Positions 39,572-47,307 of a stretch of DNA of 64,000 nt are shown piece by piece. The translations under genes and the position numbers were made by a program. Below the pieces are notes generated by a model that saw only the letters and a list, made by a program, of their open reading frames with translations, had not been told where the DNA came from and made no database searches. Every line of letters begins with the position of its first letter. Positions within the stretch are counted from its first letter, which is position 1. The DNA comes from JAWKIW01 sp046331175 (GTDB taxonomy: Bacteria > Actinomycetota > Acidimicrobiia > Acidimicrobiales > Acidimicrobilacustridaceae): NCBI GenBank assembly GCA_046331175.1, contig JAXLRI010000016.1, positions 1-64,000 of the forward strand, written 5' to 3'.

Positions 39572-39910
39572 ATGCGAGCCTATGAGCTGATGATCATCTT
39601 CGACGGCGATCTCGACGACGCCGCCGTGAAGAAGATGCTCGCCCAGGTGAACGACCTCGTGACCGCCGGAGGCGGCGAGGTTCGCACCACCGATCTGTGG
39701 GGCAAGCGCCGCTTCGCCTACCAGATCAACCACAAGTGGGAGGGCATCTACGTCGTCCTGGAGATCGTCACGGAGGCCTCGAACCTCCACGACGTGGAGC
39801 GCACGCTGCGGATCGCGGACGAAGCCGTCCGCCACAAGCTGATCCGTCTCCCCGACCGCGAGGCCGCCCGCCGCGGCCTCCTCGGGGAACCGGCCGAGCA
39901 GGCCGGCTAG
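39572..39910 (+). CDS. rpsF: 30S ribosomal protein bS6
   Basis: A 112-residue bS6. MRAYELMIIFDGDLDDAAVK, GGEVRTTDLWGKRRFAYQIN and HKLIRLPD are diagnostic. bS6 binds the central domain of 16S rRNA with bS18, encoded two genes downstream. The last ~12 residues are an extra Arg/Gly/Glu tail. ATG 39572 is 11 bases after GGAGG (39556-39560); ATG 39563 is only 2 bases away and is less likely. First gene of rpsF-ssb-rpsR-rplI, a conserved bacterial operon. Confidence 0.97.
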   Translation: MRAYELMIIFDGDLDDAAVKKMLAQVNDLVTAGGGEVRTTDLWGKRRFAYQINHKWEGIYVVLEIVTEASNLHDVERTLRIADEAVRHKLIRLPDREAARRGLLGEPAEQAG

Positions 39911-39926
39911 CAAGGGAGGCCAGACG

Positions 39927-40430
39927 ATGGCGATCAACGGAGTGAACGTGACGATCGTGGGCAACGTGACCCGCGATCCCGAGCTGCGGTTCACCAACAG
40001 CGGGATGGCGGTGGCCAACTTCGGCGTGGCCACCAACTTCCGCAAGATGAACCGCCAGACCAACGAGTGGGACGAGGAAGAGCCCACCTTCTACGACGTG
40101 AGCTGCTTCTACGAGTTCGCCGAGAACGTCGCCGAGTCGCTCACCAAGGGCACCCGGGTGGTCGTGACCGGCCGGCTGCGCCAGCGCTCGTGGGAGGGCA
40201 ACGACGGGGCCAAGCGCTCCACGCTCGAGATCCTCGCCGACGAGATCGGCCCGAGCCTGCGGTTCGCCACGGCGGCCGTGCAGCGCAACGAGCGCCGCGG
40301 CGGAGGCGACTTCGGTGGCGGTGGCGGTGGTGGTGGCGGCGGCGGTGGCGGCGGCGGCCGCTCCGGTGGGGGCGGCGGCGGCCGCTCCGGCGGTGGTGGC
40401 GGTGGCGACTACGACGAGGAGCCGTTCTGA
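39927..40430 (+). CDS. ssb: single-stranded DNA-binding protein
   Basis: A 167-residue SSB. The OB-fold covers residues 1-~115 (NVTIVGNVTRDPELRFTNSG, TFYDVSCFYEFAENVAESL, LEILADEIGPSLRFATAAV). Then comes a long Gly-rich linker with few other residues and the C-terminal tip DYDEEPF, the acidic tail by which SSB recruits repair and replication proteins (DDDIPF in the usual form). ATG 39927 has AGGGAGG upstream. Tetrameric and essential in replication. The stop overlaps rpsR as TGATG. Confidence 0.97.
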   Translation: MAINGVNVTIVGNVTRDPELRFTNSGMAVANFGVATNFRKMNRQTNEWDEEEPTFYDVSCFYEFAENVAESLTKGTRVVVTGRLRQRSWEGNDGAKRSTLEILADEIGPSLRFATAAVQRNERRGGGDFGGGGGGGGGGGGGGGRSGGGGGGRSGGGGGGDYDEEPF

Positions 40431-40849
40431 TGGCGAAGGCAGCGACGAAGCGGGGCAAGAACAAGGACAACGCCCGCCGCTCGAAGAAGAAGACGAGCAT
40501 CCTCTCGCAGGATCACGTCGAGTACGTCGACTACAAGGACGTGAACCTCCTGCGGAAGTTCATGTCCGACCGCGCCAAGATCCGCGCCCGGCGGGTCACC
40601 GGCAACGACGCCCAGCAGCAGCGGGCGGTGGCCCTGGCCATCAAGAACGCCCGTGAGATGGCGCTGCTGTCGTACACCAACCGCGTCACCACCCAGCGGG
40701 GTGGCGGTCGCGGCCGCGACCGGGATCGTGGTGACCGCGGCGATCGCGGTGACCGGGGCGATCGCGAGCCGCGCGAGCGCCGTGAGGCCGAGGCCCCCGA
40801 GACGGCACCCGTCGAGGAGGTCGTGGCGGTCGAGGAGGTGGAGAGCTGA
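40430..40849 (+). CDS. rpsR: 30S ribosomal protein bS18, long C-terminal tail
   Basis: A 139-residue bS18; typical proteins have 75-90. The conserved core is residues ~15-87: EYVDYKDVNLLRKFMSDRAK, then RARRVTGNDAQQQRAVALAI and ALLSYTNRV. A basic N-terminal patch precedes it. The additional ~50 residues are an Arg/Gly/Asp-rich stretch with repeated RGD triplets, then an acidic Glu/Ala/Val end. The repeats look like simple-sequence expansion. The start codon overlaps the ssb stop (TGATG), coupling translation. bS18 binds bS6 on the 30S platform. Confidence 0.95.
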   Translation: MAKAATKRGKNKDNARRSKKKTSILSQDHVEYVDYKDVNLLRKFMSDRAKIRARRVTGNDAQQQRAVALAIKNAREMALLSYTNRVTTQRGGGRGRDRDRGDRGDRGDRGDREPRERREAEAPETAPVEEVVAVEEVES

Positions 40850-41295
40850 TGAAGCTGCTCCTGCGCTCCGACGTCGAGGGGGTCGGCAAGCGCGGCGACA
40901 TCGTCGACGTCGCCGACGGCTACGCCCGCAACTTCCTCGTGCCGAAGGGCTTCGCCATCGCGGCGACGCCCGGGGTCAGCGCCCAGGCCGAGCAGATGCG
41001 GCGCTCCCGCATGCTCAAGGACGCCGCCGACCGCTCGGCCGCCGAGGAGATCGCCAAGGTCCTGGTGCCGGCCGTGATCAACGTCTCGGCCAAGGCCGGC
41101 AAGGAGGGCAAGCTCTTCGGGTCGGTCACCGCCGCCGAGGTGGTCGCCGCCGTCGAGGCCCAGACCGGCATCGAGCTCGACCGCAAGGTCCTCGTGCTCG
41201 ACGAGCCGATCAAGACCACCGGCACCCACGCGGTGCCGGCCAAGCTGCACGCCGACGTGCAGTTCCAGATCACGCTGGAGGTCGCCGGCATCTGA
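40849..41295 (+). CDS. rplI: 50S ribosomal protein bL9
   Basis: A 148-residue bL9, standard length. The N-terminal rRNA-binding domain shows MKLLLRSDVEGVGKRGDIV and ARNFLVPKGFAIAATPGV; a helix links to the C-terminal domain with KLFGSVTAAEVVAAV. Its start overlaps the rpsR stop (TGATG), so it is coupled. It ends 218 bases before the leader of dnaB. Confidence 0.97.
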   Translation: MKLLLRSDVEGVGKRGDIVDVADGYARNFLVPKGFAIAATPGVSAQAEQMRRSRMLKDAADRSAAEEIAKVLVPAVINVSAKAGKEGKLFGSVTAAEVVAAVEAQTGIELDRKVLVLDEPIKTTGTHAVPAKLHADVQFQITLEVAGI

Positions 41296-41500
41296 CGCCT
41301 GCGGCCCCGACGTCCTCCCGGTGCCGGCCCTCGCGGCCGGCACCGGCGCGTCCGGACCCGGATGCCACGAGCGGGTCCGCCGAGGGAGGGATCCCCCGCC
41401 CGAACCCGGGCTGTGGCCAAGATGGGCGACGAGTGCTCCGGGCAGCGCCGCCCGCCTCCGACCGCACGCCTCCCCCTCGGAGGCCGTCACAGGGGGTGCG

Positions 41501-41506
41501 TACCGT
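41501..41506 (+). promoter_or_regulatory. -10 element upstream of dnaB
   Basis: TACCGT lies 7 bases before ATG 41514, the same geometry as leaderless genes in this window. It would transcribe the small upstream frame and dnaB. No -35 is clear. Confidence 0.4.
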
Positions 41507-41513
41507 CACCACC

Positions 41514-41720
41514 ATGGGTTCGACCACGTCGTCGCGCTGCTCGCCACGGCCCCACGCCGCCAACCGGTCGGCCCGGCCAGCTCGGCCGGCCCAGGCCGCC
41601 TGCACCGGCCTCGCTCGTCCCCAGCGGAGCCCCGCTCGTCCACCGCGTTATCCACCGAAAAAGCCCGGTTGTTCCCCTACCGATCCCCAGGCCGGATGGG
41701 AGAGGGTGACCGGGCCATGA
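41514..41720 (+). CDS. possible upstream ORF overlapping dnaB
   Basis: A 68-codon frame from ATG 41514 to TGA 41720 overlaps the dnaB start as ATGA, and its start fits a leaderless TACCGT -10. The product would be Pro/Arg/Ser-rich with no recognisable domain, so it may be a translated leader rather than a functional protein. Translation through it could set the level of DnaB. Low confidence as a protein; higher as a coupling element. Confidence 0.3.
   Translation: MGSTTSSRCSPRPHAANRSARPARPAQAACTGLARPQRSPARPPRYPPKKPGCSPTDPQAGWERVTGP
41648..41656 (+). promoter_or_regulatory. DnaA-box-like site upstream of dnaB
   Basis: TTATCCACC differs from the consensus DnaA box at the last base. A single box is weak evidence, but DnaA control of dnaB would be functionally sensible. 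Confidence 0.3.
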
Positions 41721-43726
41721 GCATCACCGACGAACCGCGACCCAGGTCGGCCCAGCGCACCCCGCCGAGCAACCTGCAGGCCGAGGAGTCGCTGCTCGGC
41801 GCCATGCTGCTGTCCAAGGACGCCATCTCCGTCGCGTCCGAGGGCCTGACCTCCACCGACTTCTACAAGCCGGCCCACGGCCACATCTTCGACGCCATCA
41901 CCGCCCTGCACGGCGCCGGTGAGCCGGCCGATCCGGTCACCGTCGCCGAGGAGCTGAACCGCGCCGGGCTGCTCGACGCCGTGGGGGGCGCCGCCACCCT
42001 GGTCACGCTCCAGGCCAACACCCCGGCGGTGTCCAACGCCGCCCGCTACGCCAAGATCATCGAGGAGCTCGCCCTCCTGCGGCGCCTCATCGGCGTCGCC
42101 GGCGAGATCGCCGAGATGAGCTACGACCTGCCCGACGACGTCACCAAGACGATCGACCGGGCCGAGACGCTGGTGTTCGAGGTGGCCCAGCACCGGGTCA
42201 CCGACACGCTGGCACCCATCCACGACCTCCTCGACGCCAACCTCGACCGCCTCGAGCACCTCTACGAGCGGGGCGAGGCCATCACCGGCATCCCCACCGG
42301 CTTCCTCGACCTCGACGAGCTGCTGTCGGGCCTGCAGCCCAACGCGCTCTACATCCTCGGCGCCCGCCCCTCGGCCGGCAAGACCGCCCTGGCCCTCAAC
42401 GTCGCCAGCAACGCCGCCCTCGAGGGCGGCCGGCCGGTCCTGCTGTTCTCGCTGGAGATGAGCCAGCTGGAGCTCACCCAGCGGCTCCTGTGCGCCGAGG
42501 CCCGGGTCGACTCCAAGAAGCTGCGCACCGGCCACCTCACCGAACAGGACTGGTCGAAGATCGCCCACGCCACCGGGCGGCTGGCCGAGGCCAACATCTG
42601 GATCGACGACAACCCCAACCTCACCATCATGGAGATCCGCTCCAAGGCCCGGCGGCTCAAGTCCCGGGTGGGCGACATCGGCCTGGTGGTCGTCGACTAC
42701 CTCCAGCTGATGACCGGCCGCAGCACCGCCGAGAGCCGCCAGGTCGAGGTGTCCGAGATCAGCCGAGGCCTCAAGATCCTCGCCCGCGAGCTCGAGTGCC
42801 CGGTCATCGCCTTGTCCCAGCTCTCCCGGAGCCTCGAGATGCGGGCCGACAAGCGCCCCATGCTGGCCGACCTGCGCGAGTCGGGCTGCCTCACCGCCGA
42901 CACCACCGTGGTGCGGGCCGACACCGGCCACCCGGTCACCCTCGGCGAGCTGCTCGAGCGCCGCGAGCGCCACGTGCCCATCTGGACCCTCGACGAGCAC
43001 TACCACCTCGTCCGCGGCGAGCTGCACCACGTGTTCCCCAGCGGGGTCAAGACCGTCTACGAGCTGCGCCTCGCGTCGGGCCGGGCGGTCAAGGCCTCGG
43101 CCAACCACCCGTTCCTCGCCCTCGAGGGGTGGTTCCCCCTCGAGAAGCTCGACGTGGGCGACCGCATCGCCGTGCCCCGCGACGGGGTGTGGCCCGCGGC
43201 AGTGGGCACCGCCCCCGACCCGGCCTCCGACACCGTGCCGCGCGACCTGTGGGCCTACGTCCGCAAGGTGCTGCCCAACCACGGCCTCGACGTGGCCGAT
43301 CTCGCCGCTCGCCTCGGCGGCCAGGTGTTCGTCGACGAGGTGTACGGCGAGGACCTGCGGCGCGAGACGCTGGCCGCCATCGCCGAGCTCGTCCCCGACC
43401 CGCTGCTGCGCGACCTCGCCCGATCCGACGTCACCTGGGACACCATCGTGTCGATCACCGAGCTGGGCGACGAGCCCGTCTACGACGCCACCGTGCACGG
43501 CACCCACAACTTCGTGGCCGACGGCATCGTCGTGCACAACTCGATCGAGCAGGACGCCGACGTGGTGATGTTCATCTACCGCGACGAGGTCTACAACCCC
43601 GAGTCGCCCGACCGGGGCACCGCCGAGATCCTCGTCGCCAAGCACCGCAACGGCCCCGTCGGCATGGTCCGGTTGGCGTTCCTCGACCACTACACGAAGT
43701 TCGCCAACATGGCCCGCGGCGTCTGA
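41717..43726 (+). CDS. dnaB: replicative DNA helicase DnaB, intein-containing precursor
   Basis: A 669-residue precursor; the spliced helicase is 451 residues. The N-terminal domain starts TPPSNLQAEESLLGAMLLSK. The RecA-like motor has Walker A LGARPSAGKTALALN, Walker B LVVVDYLQLMTG and SQLSRSLEMRADKRPMLADL. At residue 391 (ADLRESG/C) an intein interrupts the helicase, which resumes at SIEQDADVVMFIYRDE. This is a well-known DnaB intein site. DnaB unwinds the fork as a hexamer and contacts DnaG. ATG 41717 overlaps the stop of a small upstream frame as ATGA; a GAGAGGGTG lies 10 bases before. Activity requires protein splicing. Confidence 0.96.
   Translation: MSITDEPRPRSAQRTPPSNLQAEESLLGAMLLSKDAISVASEGLTSTDFYKPAHGHIFDAITALHGAGEPADPVTVAEELNRAGLLDAVGGAATLVTLQANTPAVSNAARYAKIIEELALLRRLIGVAGEIAEMSYDLPDDVTKTIDRAETLVFEVAQHRVTDTLAPIHDLLDANLDRLEHLYERGEAITGIPTGFLDLDELLSGLQPNALYILGARPSAGKTALALNVASNAALEGGRPVLLFSLEMSQLELTQRLLCAEARVDSKKLRTGHLTEQDWSKIAHATGRLAEANIWIDDNPNLTIMEIRSKARRLKSRVGDIGLVVVDYLQLMTGRSTAESRQVEVSEISRGLKILARELECPVIALSQLSRSLEMRADKRPMLADLRESGCLTADTTVVRADTGHPVTLGELLERRERHVPIWTLDEHYHLVRGELHHVFPSGVKTVYELRLASGRAVKASANHPFLALEGWFPLEKLDVGDRIAVPRDGVWPAAVGTAPDPASDTVPRDLWAYVRKVLPNHGLDVADLAARLGGQVFVDEVYGEDLRRETLAAIAELVPDPLLRDLARSDVTWDTIVSITELGDEPVYDATVHGTHNFVADGIVVHNSIEQDADVVMFIYRDEVYNPESPDRGTAEILVAKHRNGPVGMVRLAFLDHYTKFANMARGV
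42887..43540 (+). mobile_element. DnaB mini-intein
   Basis: Residues 391-608 of the precursor (218 residues). Block A is CLTADTTVVRADTG with Cys1. Block B is KASANHPFLALEGW with the catalytic His. Block F/G is VYDATVHGTHNFVADGIVVHN, ending in the splice-junction His-Asn before Ser+1. No LAGLIDADG dodecapeptides are visible. About 80 residues between blocks B and F (DLWAYVRKVLPNHGLDVADL ... RSDVTWDTI) look like a decayed endonuclease. The element should therefore splice but not home by itself. Confidence 0.9.
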
Positions 43727-43869
43727 CGCCGCCGGCGGCACCGGCCGGTTCGCCCAGACCAGCGATCAACCCGATGCGCGGGCCCGGGCCGGCGCACCCT
43801 CCCCCGCCAAGTGCTGGGGCCAGCCGAACCCCAGCCGATGCGCCGGTCGTCGTCGGCCAGACTGCGGCC

Positions 43870-44289
43870 ATGCCCGCGACCGACCCGACCTCGTCCGTCA
43901 CGGCCGTGCCCGCCGCGCCAGCGGCCGAGGCGGCCGCCCACTTCGCCGCACTGCTGGCCCACGAGACCGACTGCTGGGACGTCCACGACGCGGTCGCCCG
44001 CGACGTGGCCGACTTCGTCCTGCTCGACGTCCGGTCGCCCGAGCTGTTCTCGGCCGGCCACGTGCCCGGCGCGGTCAACCTGCCCCACGGCCGCATCGTC
44101 GAGCGGAACCTGACCTGGCCCGACGACACCTTGTGCGTCGTGTACTGCGCCGGCCCGCACTGCAACGGCGCCGACAAGGCCGCCCTCCGGCTGGCCCGGC
44201 TCGGTCGCCCGGTCAAGAAGATGATCGGCGGCGTCACCGGCTGGCTCGACGAAGGCTTCACCCTGGAGGCCTCCGACCCCACCGGCTGA
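43870..44289 (+). CDS. rhodanese-like domain protein
   Basis: A 139-residue single rhodanese domain: ADFVLLDVRSPELFSAGHVPGA, the active loop VVYCAGPHCNGADKAAL with its catalytic Cys, and MIGGVTGWLDEGF. It would transfer sulfur from a persulfide; the partner is unknown. A ~25-residue Ala/Pro-rich N terminus leads in. ATG 43870 has CAGACT 6 bases upstream and no ribosome site, a weak leaderless pattern. Follows dnaB at 143 bases but the sequence suggests independent transcription. Confidence 0.85.
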   Translation: MPATDPTSSVTAVPAAPAAEAAAHFAALLAHETDCWDVHDAVARDVADFVLLDVRSPELFSAGHVPGAVNLPHGRIVERNLTWPDDTLCVVYCAGPHCNGADKAALRLARLGRPVKKMIGGVTGWLDEGFTLEASDPTG

Positions 44290-44373
44290 CCCGGCCCACC
44301 GCCGCACGGTGTCCGGCGGGAGCACGTCGCCAGCCATGACCATCCGTCACCCTTCGTACGTGCCCGGCACCGG

Positions 44374-45132
44374 GTGACCCTGCGCGGCGTCAGCCACGAC
44401 TACCGCGCCAAGCGTCGCTCGATCCCGGCCCTGCGCGACGTGGACCTCGTCATCGACGTCGGCGAGTTCGTCTGCGTCGTGGGTCCGTCGGGCTGCGGGA
44501 AGACCACCCTGCTCCAGCTGCTGGCCGGGTTCCTGCACCCCACCCAGGGCGAGATCCTCGTCGGCGGGACCCCGGTCGGAGGGCCGTCACCGGACCGGGG
44601 CGTCGTGTTCCAGCAGGCCAACCTCTTCCCGTGGCTCGACGTTCGGGGCAACGTCGAGTTCGGGCCGCGGATGCGCCACCTGCCCGCCGCCGAGCGACGC
44701 GAGCGCTCGGCCCGCTACCTCGACCTCGTCGGCCTCAGCGACTTCGGCCAGGTCCGCCCCTACGAGCTGTCGGGCGGCATGCAGCAGCGGTGCCAGATCG
44801 CCCGGGTGCTCGCCAACGACCCCGACATCATGTTGCTCGACGAGCCGTTCGGCGCCCTGGACGCCCTCACCCGCGAGCGGCTCCAGGACGAGCTGCGGCG
44901 GGTGTGGAGCGGCAGCGACAAGACGGCGCTGTTCATCACCCACAGCGTCGAGGAGGCCGTCTACCTCGGCACCCGGGTGCTGGTGATGAGCCCCCGACCG
45001 GGCCGCATCGTGTTCGACGCCGAGGTCCCCTTCGCCCACGAGGACCACGACGGCGCCCTCCGCACCACGACCGACTTCGTGGCCTTCCGCCAGCTGGTCA
45101 GCAGCCACCTCGGGTCCGCGACCGACCACTGA
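44374..45132 (+). CDS. NitT/TauT-type ABC transporter ATP-binding protein
   Basis: A 252-residue ABC ATPase of the SsuB/TauB/NrtD class (nitrate, sulfonate, taurine importers). Walker A VVGPSGCGKTTLLQLL, Q-loop FQQANLFPWLDVRGNV, signature ELSGGMQQRCQIARVL, Walker B IMLLDEPFGALDALTRE, and switch His in LFITHSVEEAVYLGTRVLVM with the class-typical MSPRPGRI. No permease or binding protein is adjacent, so the substrate is open. GTG 44374 is preceded by a 13-codon frame (ATG 44336 to TGA 44377) that overlaps it as GTGA. Usual length. Confidence 0.85.
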   Translation: MTLRGVSHDYRAKRRSIPALRDVDLVIDVGEFVCVVGPSGCGKTTLLQLLAGFLHPTQGEILVGGTPVGGPSPDRGVVFQQANLFPWLDVRGNVEFGPRMRHLPAAERRERSARYLDLVGLSDFGQVRPYELSGGMQQRCQIARVLANDPDIMLLDEPFGALDALTRERLQDELRRVWSGSDKTALFITHSVEEAVYLGTRVLVMSPRPGRIVFDAEVPFAHEDHDGALRTTTDFVAFRQLVSSHLGSATDH

Positions 45133-45254
45133 TCCCTTCCCACCCTCCCGCCCGACCACGGCCCCGGTCGGACCTGCGTCCGGCGACGACGGGATCGCAC
45201 GACCCACCGGCCGGGTCGGGCCACCCGGCCCTGGTGGGCAACCCCGGCGACCGG

Positions 45255-45260
45255 TACGGT
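45255..45260 (+). promoter_or_regulatory. -10 element (TACGGT) for leaderless desaturase gene
   Basis: TACGGT ends 8 bases before GTG 45269, with no ribosome site between. Confidence 0.45.
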
Positions 45261-45268
45261 CCGACGCC

Positions 45269-46531
45269 GTGGACCTCACCGTCGCCGCTATCCCCGCCTT
45301 CTTCGGCACCATGGGGCTCGAGTACGCCTACCTGAAGCGCAAGGCCGAGCGCGACGGCCCGTCCGCCGGCGACTACGAGCGCTTCGACACCGTCACGAGC
45401 CTCACCATGGGCGTCGGCAGCCTCCTGGCGCCCATCGCCATGGGCAAGCTGCTCGCCCCGATCACGCCCGGCACGGGCCGGTACGCCAAGGTGCTGCTCG
45501 GCGTGGCCGCCGGGTCCGTGGCCGTGACCACCGTGGCCGACCACCTCGGCCGGCTCGACCAGGTCGACGAGGACCCGATGCTCCCGGCCCCGGGCACCGC
45601 CGGCGCCGGCAGCCCCGACCCGGCCACCCCCGACCCGGCCGCCGCCGGCGTCCCGGCACCCGGCGAGGTCCGGGGACCCTGGCCAACCCCGTCACCGGTG
45701 CCCCCGACGGCCGGCCCCGCCGACGCCCGGACCCGTCGGCGGACCCGGGTCGCCCGCGCCGCCCGCAAGGTCGCCGAGGTGGGCGGCGTGGCCTCGATCG
45801 TGAGCGGCGGGGTGGCGGCCACCACCGCCATCGCGTCGCTGACCACCGGCAACCGCCTGTGGAAGCGGCGCATCCTCCCCGACCTCGGGACCGGGCCGGC
45901 GGCGCTGGCGGCCGCCGTCCTCGGCTGGGACTTCATCTACTACTGGAACCACCGCTTCATGCACTCGAGCCGGTTCCTGTGGGCCATCCACGTCGTGCAC
46001 CACTCGAGCGAGCGCTACAACCTGTCGACCGCCCTCCGCCAGCCCGTCGCCGACGCGTTCGGCGTGTTCGTGCCCTACGGCGCGCTGGCGCTGCTGGGCA
46101 TCCGGCCGTCGCTGATCCTCCAGGCGCGCGGCATCAACCTGATCTACCAGTACTGGATCCACACCGAGACGGTCGATCGGCTCGGGCCCCTCGAGTCGGT
46201 GCTCAACACCGCCTCGCACCACCGGGTCCACCACGGCAGCAACCGCCGCTACCTCGACCGGAACCACGGCAGCATCCTGATCATCTGGGACCGGCTGTTC
46301 GGCAGCTTCACGCCCGAGGACCCCGACGAGCCGGTGGTCTACGGCCTCACCAAGAACATCGAGACGTTCAACCCGCTGCGGGTCGCCACCCACGAGCACG
46401 CCGACATGCTCGACGACGTCCGCCGGTCCACCACGTGGCGCGACCGCCTGTCCTACGTGCTGCGCGGCCCGGGCTGGGCCTACGCCCGGCGGGCCGAGCG
46501 CGCCACCGCCGCCGTCCCGGTCGCGGCCTGA
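45269..46531 (+). CDS. sterol desaturase/fatty acid hydroxylase family protein
   Basis: A 420-residue integral membrane di-iron oxygenase-like protein. The catalytic domain (residues ~200-380) has the three His boxes HRFMH, HVVHHSSERY and HHRVHHGSN that bind iron in this family. Its ~190-residue N-terminal region is unusual: a first hydrophobic segment (VDLTVAAIPAFFGTMGLEYA), a moderately hydrophobic domain and a Pro/Ala linker, so this is a fused or extended form. Likely hydroxylates or desaturates a lipid chain; the specific lipid is unknown. The C terminus is basic. Convergent with the DUF3303 gene, with a small hairpin between. Confidence 0.83.
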   Translation: MDLTVAAIPAFFGTMGLEYAYLKRKAERDGPSAGDYERFDTVTSLTMGVGSLLAPIAMGKLLAPITPGTGRYAKVLLGVAAGSVAVTTVADHLGRLDQVDEDPMLPAPGTAGAGSPDPATPDPAAAGVPAPGEVRGPWPTPSPVPPTAGPADARTRRRTRVARAARKVAEVGGVASIVSGGVAATTAIASLTTGNRLWKRRILPDLGTGPAALAAAVLGWDFIYYWNHRFMHSSRFLWAIHVVHHSSERYNLSTALRQPVADAFGVFVPYGALALLGIRPSLILQARGINLIYQYWIHTETVDRLGPLESVLNTASHHRVHHGSNRRYLDRNHGSILIIWDRLFGSFTPEDPDEPVVYGLTKNIETFNPLRVATHEHADMLDDVRRSTTWRDRLSYVLRGPGWAYARRAERATAAVPVAA

Positions 46532-46544
46532 TCCGGGCCACCGG

Positions 46545-46560
46545 GACGACGGCGGTCGTC
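46545..46560. terminator. small hairpin between convergent genes
   Basis: GACGAC (46545-46550), loop GGCG, GTCGTC (46555-46560) lies between the converging stops at 46531 and 46576. Short stem without a T-tract. Confidence 0.35.
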
Positions 46561-46575
46561 TCGCCCGGGCGGCGG

Positions 46576-46884
46576 TCAGGCCGGCTGCAGGCGGGCCAGC
46601 CGCCCGAACACCTCGGCGCCGACGGCCAGACCCGCCTCGGCCGACAGCGCCGGCGCGATGGCCACGTCGAACACGTCGCTCCACTCCAGCTCGAGCTGCA
46701 TGATCGCCGCCGGGTCGTCGCTGGAGAAGATGACGACCACCTGGGGGCCGTCGGTCATCGGCCAGTACTCGGCGATGACGGCGATCCCCTCGGGGTACTG
46801 CCAGGCCGCCCGGCGCACGAGCGCGCCGTCGCGGTCGGCACCGCTCGTCGAGGGGCGGAAGGTGAGCAGGGCGACGTAGTCCAT
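46576..46884 (-). CDS. DUF3303-like small protein
   Basis: A 102-residue protein, MDYVALLTFRPSTSGADRDG, RAAWQYPEGIAVIAEYWPMT, VVVIFSSDDPAAIMQLELEW: an alpha/beta barrel-type (dimeric ferredoxin-like) layout as in DUF3303 and related small stress proteins. ATG 46884 is chosen because GGAGGA lies 4 bases upstream; the longer open frame reaching further is not coding-like. Function unknown. Family assignment is by appearance only. Confidence 0.7.
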   Translation of the reverse strand: MDYVALLTFRPSTSGADRDGALVRRAAWQYPEGIAVIAEYWPMTDGPQVVVIFSSDDPAAIMQLELEWSDVFDVAIAPALSAEAGLAVGAEVFGRLARLQPA

Positions 46885-47031
46885 GGGTCCTCCAGGCATC
46901 GGGGCCGGGGAGCCCCGGCCGACGGAGGTTCGGCACCGAACGGCGTCCGGATCACTCGACGGGCGCGCCACGGCCCGGGCCGGTGCCCGGGCCGTGGAAG
47001 GTCGAGCCGGCCGGATCGCGGCCGGGGGCCG

Positions 47032-47307
47032 CTACTTGGCGACGGCGTCCTTGAAGGCCTTGCCGGCCTTGATCCGCGGCACGGTCGTGGCCGGGATCTG
47101 GATCTCGGCGCCGGTGGCCGGGTTGCGGCCCGTGCGGGCGGCGCGATCGGCGGCGTCGAAGGTCAAGAACCCCGCCAGCTGGACCTTGTCGCCCTTGGCG
47201 ACGGCCTCGGTGATGACCGCCTCGAAGGCGGCCAGCACCGCTCCGGTGGCAGCCGCGGACTGCTCGCTGCGCTCGGCGACGGCGTTGATGAGCTCTGCTT
47301 TGTTCAT
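47032..47307 (-). CDS. hup: HU family DNA-binding protein
   Basis: A 91-residue histone-like HU. MNKAELINAVAERSEQS, VLAAFEAVITEAVAKGDKVQ, LAGFLTFDAADRAARTGRNP are the core; the arm region GRNPATGAEIQIPATTVPRI carries the intercalating Pro. HU bends and compacts DNA in the nucleoid. No long Lys/Ala tail of the mycobacterial HupB type is present. ATG 47307 has GAGGGGAAGC upstream, the same ribosome-site sequence as in the GH4 repeats. An A/T-rich TAGGTT (47340-47335) upstream may be a -10. Confidence 0.93.
   Translation of the reverse strand: MNKAELINAVAERSEQSAAATGAVLAAFEAVITEAVAKGDKVQLAGFLTFDAADRAARTGRNPATGAEIQIPATTVPRIKAGKAFKDAVAK

Larger units (their letters stand above)
41296..41716 (+). 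other. 421-base spacer between rplI and dnaB
   Basis: No conserved gene is visible. It holds a -10-like TACCGT (41501-41506), a small open frame from 41514 that overlaps dnaB, and a DnaA-box-like TTATCCACC (41648-41656), each listed separately where supported. Confidence 0.7.

Noticed and set aside
40690..40780. RGD triplets in bS18 as cell-adhesion motifs
   Set aside because: The protein is ribosomal and cytosolic; the triplets reflect a codon-level repeat.
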